Shown here piece by piece: positions 63,093-64,000 of a DNA stretch of 64,000 nt. A program made the translations under genes and the position numbers. Source of the stretch: Syntrophorhabdaceae bacterium (lineage in GTDB: Bacteria > Desulfobacterota > Syntrophorhabdia > Syntrophorhabdales > Syntrophorhabdaceae); assembly GCA_035541755.1 (NCBI GenBank), contig DATKMQ010000055.1, positions 25,677 to 89,676 of the forward strand. Reading direction: 5' to 3'. The notes beneath the pieces were generated by a model. The model did no database searches. It saw only the letters and a program-made list of their open reading frames with translations, and was not told the origin of the DNA. Every line of letters starts with the position of its first letter. Position 1 is the stretch's first letter.

Positions 63093-63919
63093 TTTGCCGA
63101 GATCCCCCTTGCGATCAGGTTAAAAGCCAGTGTAAAGACAACGAGAATAAAAGATGCGCCCCAAGCAAAGGTGTGCCATTCCGGGTAAGGGCTCATCGCG
63201 TAATAAAAAATCCGATACGGAAGAGAGTCAATGGGTTTAAAAATATTGATGTTCATGAACTGGTTGCCGAAGGCGGTAAACAAAAGAGGGGCCGTTTCAC
63301 CGGTAATGCGTGCAATGCTCAACAGAATGCCTGTGGTTATACCGCTTAAGCCGGAAGGTAGAATGACCTTGAGGATTGTCTTATAGTAAGGTACGCCTAA
63401 GGCAAGGGATGCCTCTTTCAGATGGTAGGGTATGAGCTTTAAGGTCTCCTCCGTGGTCTTGATGATAACAGGGAGCATCATAATGCTCAAGGCCACGCCG
63501 CCGGATAAGGCGGAAAATGTCCTCAAGGGGGCCACGACCCAGACATAGGCGATAATACCAATAACGATGGATGGCGTTCCCTGCAAGACGATCACGCAGA
63601 GACGAACCGTATTGCTCAATTTCCCTTCTTTGTTCTCCGATAGATATATACCGGTGGCGATGCCGAAGGGGACGGATATGATCCCGGAGAGCACAATAAG
63701 CATGATAGTTCCCACGATGGCGCTCGATATTCCGCCTCCAGTTTCTCCGATAGGGCGCGGAAGGTTTAAGAGAAAACCCCAGTTGATTACTGAAATACCG
63801 CTCTTGGTAATGTAATAGAGGATCAGAAAGAGAGGAAGCAGAGACGCAAAGGCAAGCACACAGATGAGACCCTTAAAGGCCGTATCTTTCACGAGACGTA
63901 TCCTGATGTGCCCCTGCAC
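63074..63919 (-). CDS. pstA: Phosphate ABC transporter permease PstA (second set)
   Basis: A 281-residue permease with six membrane helices: [57 protein letters not shown] (the EAA loop) and [20 protein letters not shown]. The GTG start overlaps the stop of the partial pstC upstream (TAGTG), so the two are coupled. Confidence 0.91.
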   Translation of the reverse strand: MQGHIRIRLVKDTAFKGLICVLAFASLLPLFLILYYITKSGISVINWGFLLNLPRPIGETGGGISSAIVGTIMLIVLSGIISVPFGIATGIYLSENKEGKLSNTVRLCVIVLQGTPSIVIGIIAYVWVVAPLRTFSALSGGVALSIMMLPVIIKTTEETLKLIPYHLKEASLALGVPYYKTILKVILPSGLSGITTGILLSIARITGETAPLLFTAFGNQFMNINIFKPIDSLPYRIFYYAMSPYPEWHTFAWGASFILVVFTLAFNLIARGISAKWKIQF

Positions 63920-64000
63920 TATCCCACCTCTTTTGATGCTTCGATAGCAACCTTATGGATCACATAATTCCCGATAATGTTTACGATCGTGGTAACGAGA
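63919..64000 (-). CDS. pstC: Phosphate ABC transporter permease PstC, C-terminal end (partial)
   Basis: Only the last 26 codons are in the window (VTTIVNIIGNYVIHKVAIEA and the end), reading off the right edge. The final membrane helix and the position before pstA support PstC; the rest is outside. No binding-protein gene of this first set can be seen. Confidence 0.7.
   Translation of the reverse strand, partial: LVTTIVNIIGNYVIHKVAIEASKEVG

Overview
The window looks like a chromosomal segment of an anaerobic bacterium of the former Deltaproteobacteria (Desulfobacterota; a syntroph of the Syntrophorhabdus type is my best guess, by inference only). Base composition is near 50% G+C, genes are dense, and promoters of the TTGACA/TATAAT type precede several of them. 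The pointers to this group are a bacterial carbon-monoxide dehydrogenase/acetyl-CoA synthase operon, spermidine synthesis through carboxyspermidine, a PEP-CTERM-like exported protein, family I CoA-transferase subunits, hemerythrin and RpoH. No rRNA, phage, transposase or CRISPR array was seen.

Layout. 0.4-3.7 kb: an excisionase-fold DNA-binding protein, an ExeA-like AAA ATPase with three long polyproline tracts, and a TPR protein. 3.9-7.7 kb (minus): a MoxR ATPase - DUF58 - transglutaminase operon in which the DUF58 gene seems to start at a rare ATC codon. 7.8-10.5 kb: a DUF2156 protein and a ThDP-dependent enzyme. 10.6-15.4 kb: an XRE-cupin regulator followed by a complete arginine-to-spermidine pathway (pyruvoyl arginine decarboxylase, agmatinase, carboxy(nor)spermidine dehydrogenase and decarboxylase). 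15.6-16.5 kb: a candidate c-di-GMP riboswitch, a PEP-CTERM-like exported protein and a clear terminator. 16.6-24 kb: signalling genes (response regulator, STAS-like protein plus a decayed copy, TM1266-like protein, hemerythrin, a 1242-residue hybrid kinase) and a frameshifted small gene. 24-27.3 kb: sparse, with small or uncertain genes. 27.3-33.5 kb: rpoH, exported metallophosphoesterase and CuA-type proteins, CapA-like protein, radical SAM protein and a CoA-transferase pair. 33.6-36.8 kb: tig-clpP-clpX. 36.8-40 kb: tRNA-Val and tRNA-Asp with a GH57 enzyme directly behind them, then a glycosyltransferase.

40-51.5 kb holds the metabolic core: an IclR regulator divergent from an eight-gene operon encoding RACo, CooC/AcsF, a small unknown protein, both corrinoid protein subunits, CODH, acetyl-CoA synthase and the methyltransferase AcsE. 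This is the whole carbonyl branch plus methyl transfer of the Wood-Ljungdahl pathway. 51.6-56.8 kb: a decayed EamA transporter, PanE, DUF3795, a zinc-ribbon/SPFH pair and a small exported protein.

56.8-64 kb (minus) is a double phosphate-transport locus: pstC'(partial)-pstA-pstB-phoU, then phoU-pstS-pstC-pstA-pstB-pstB. The most notable observation is here. The last two pstB genes overlap by one base and carry complementary active-site losses: one has lost the LSGGQ signature, the other has lost the Q-loop Gln and the H-loop His. A heterodimer of the two would have one intact and one degenerate ATP site.
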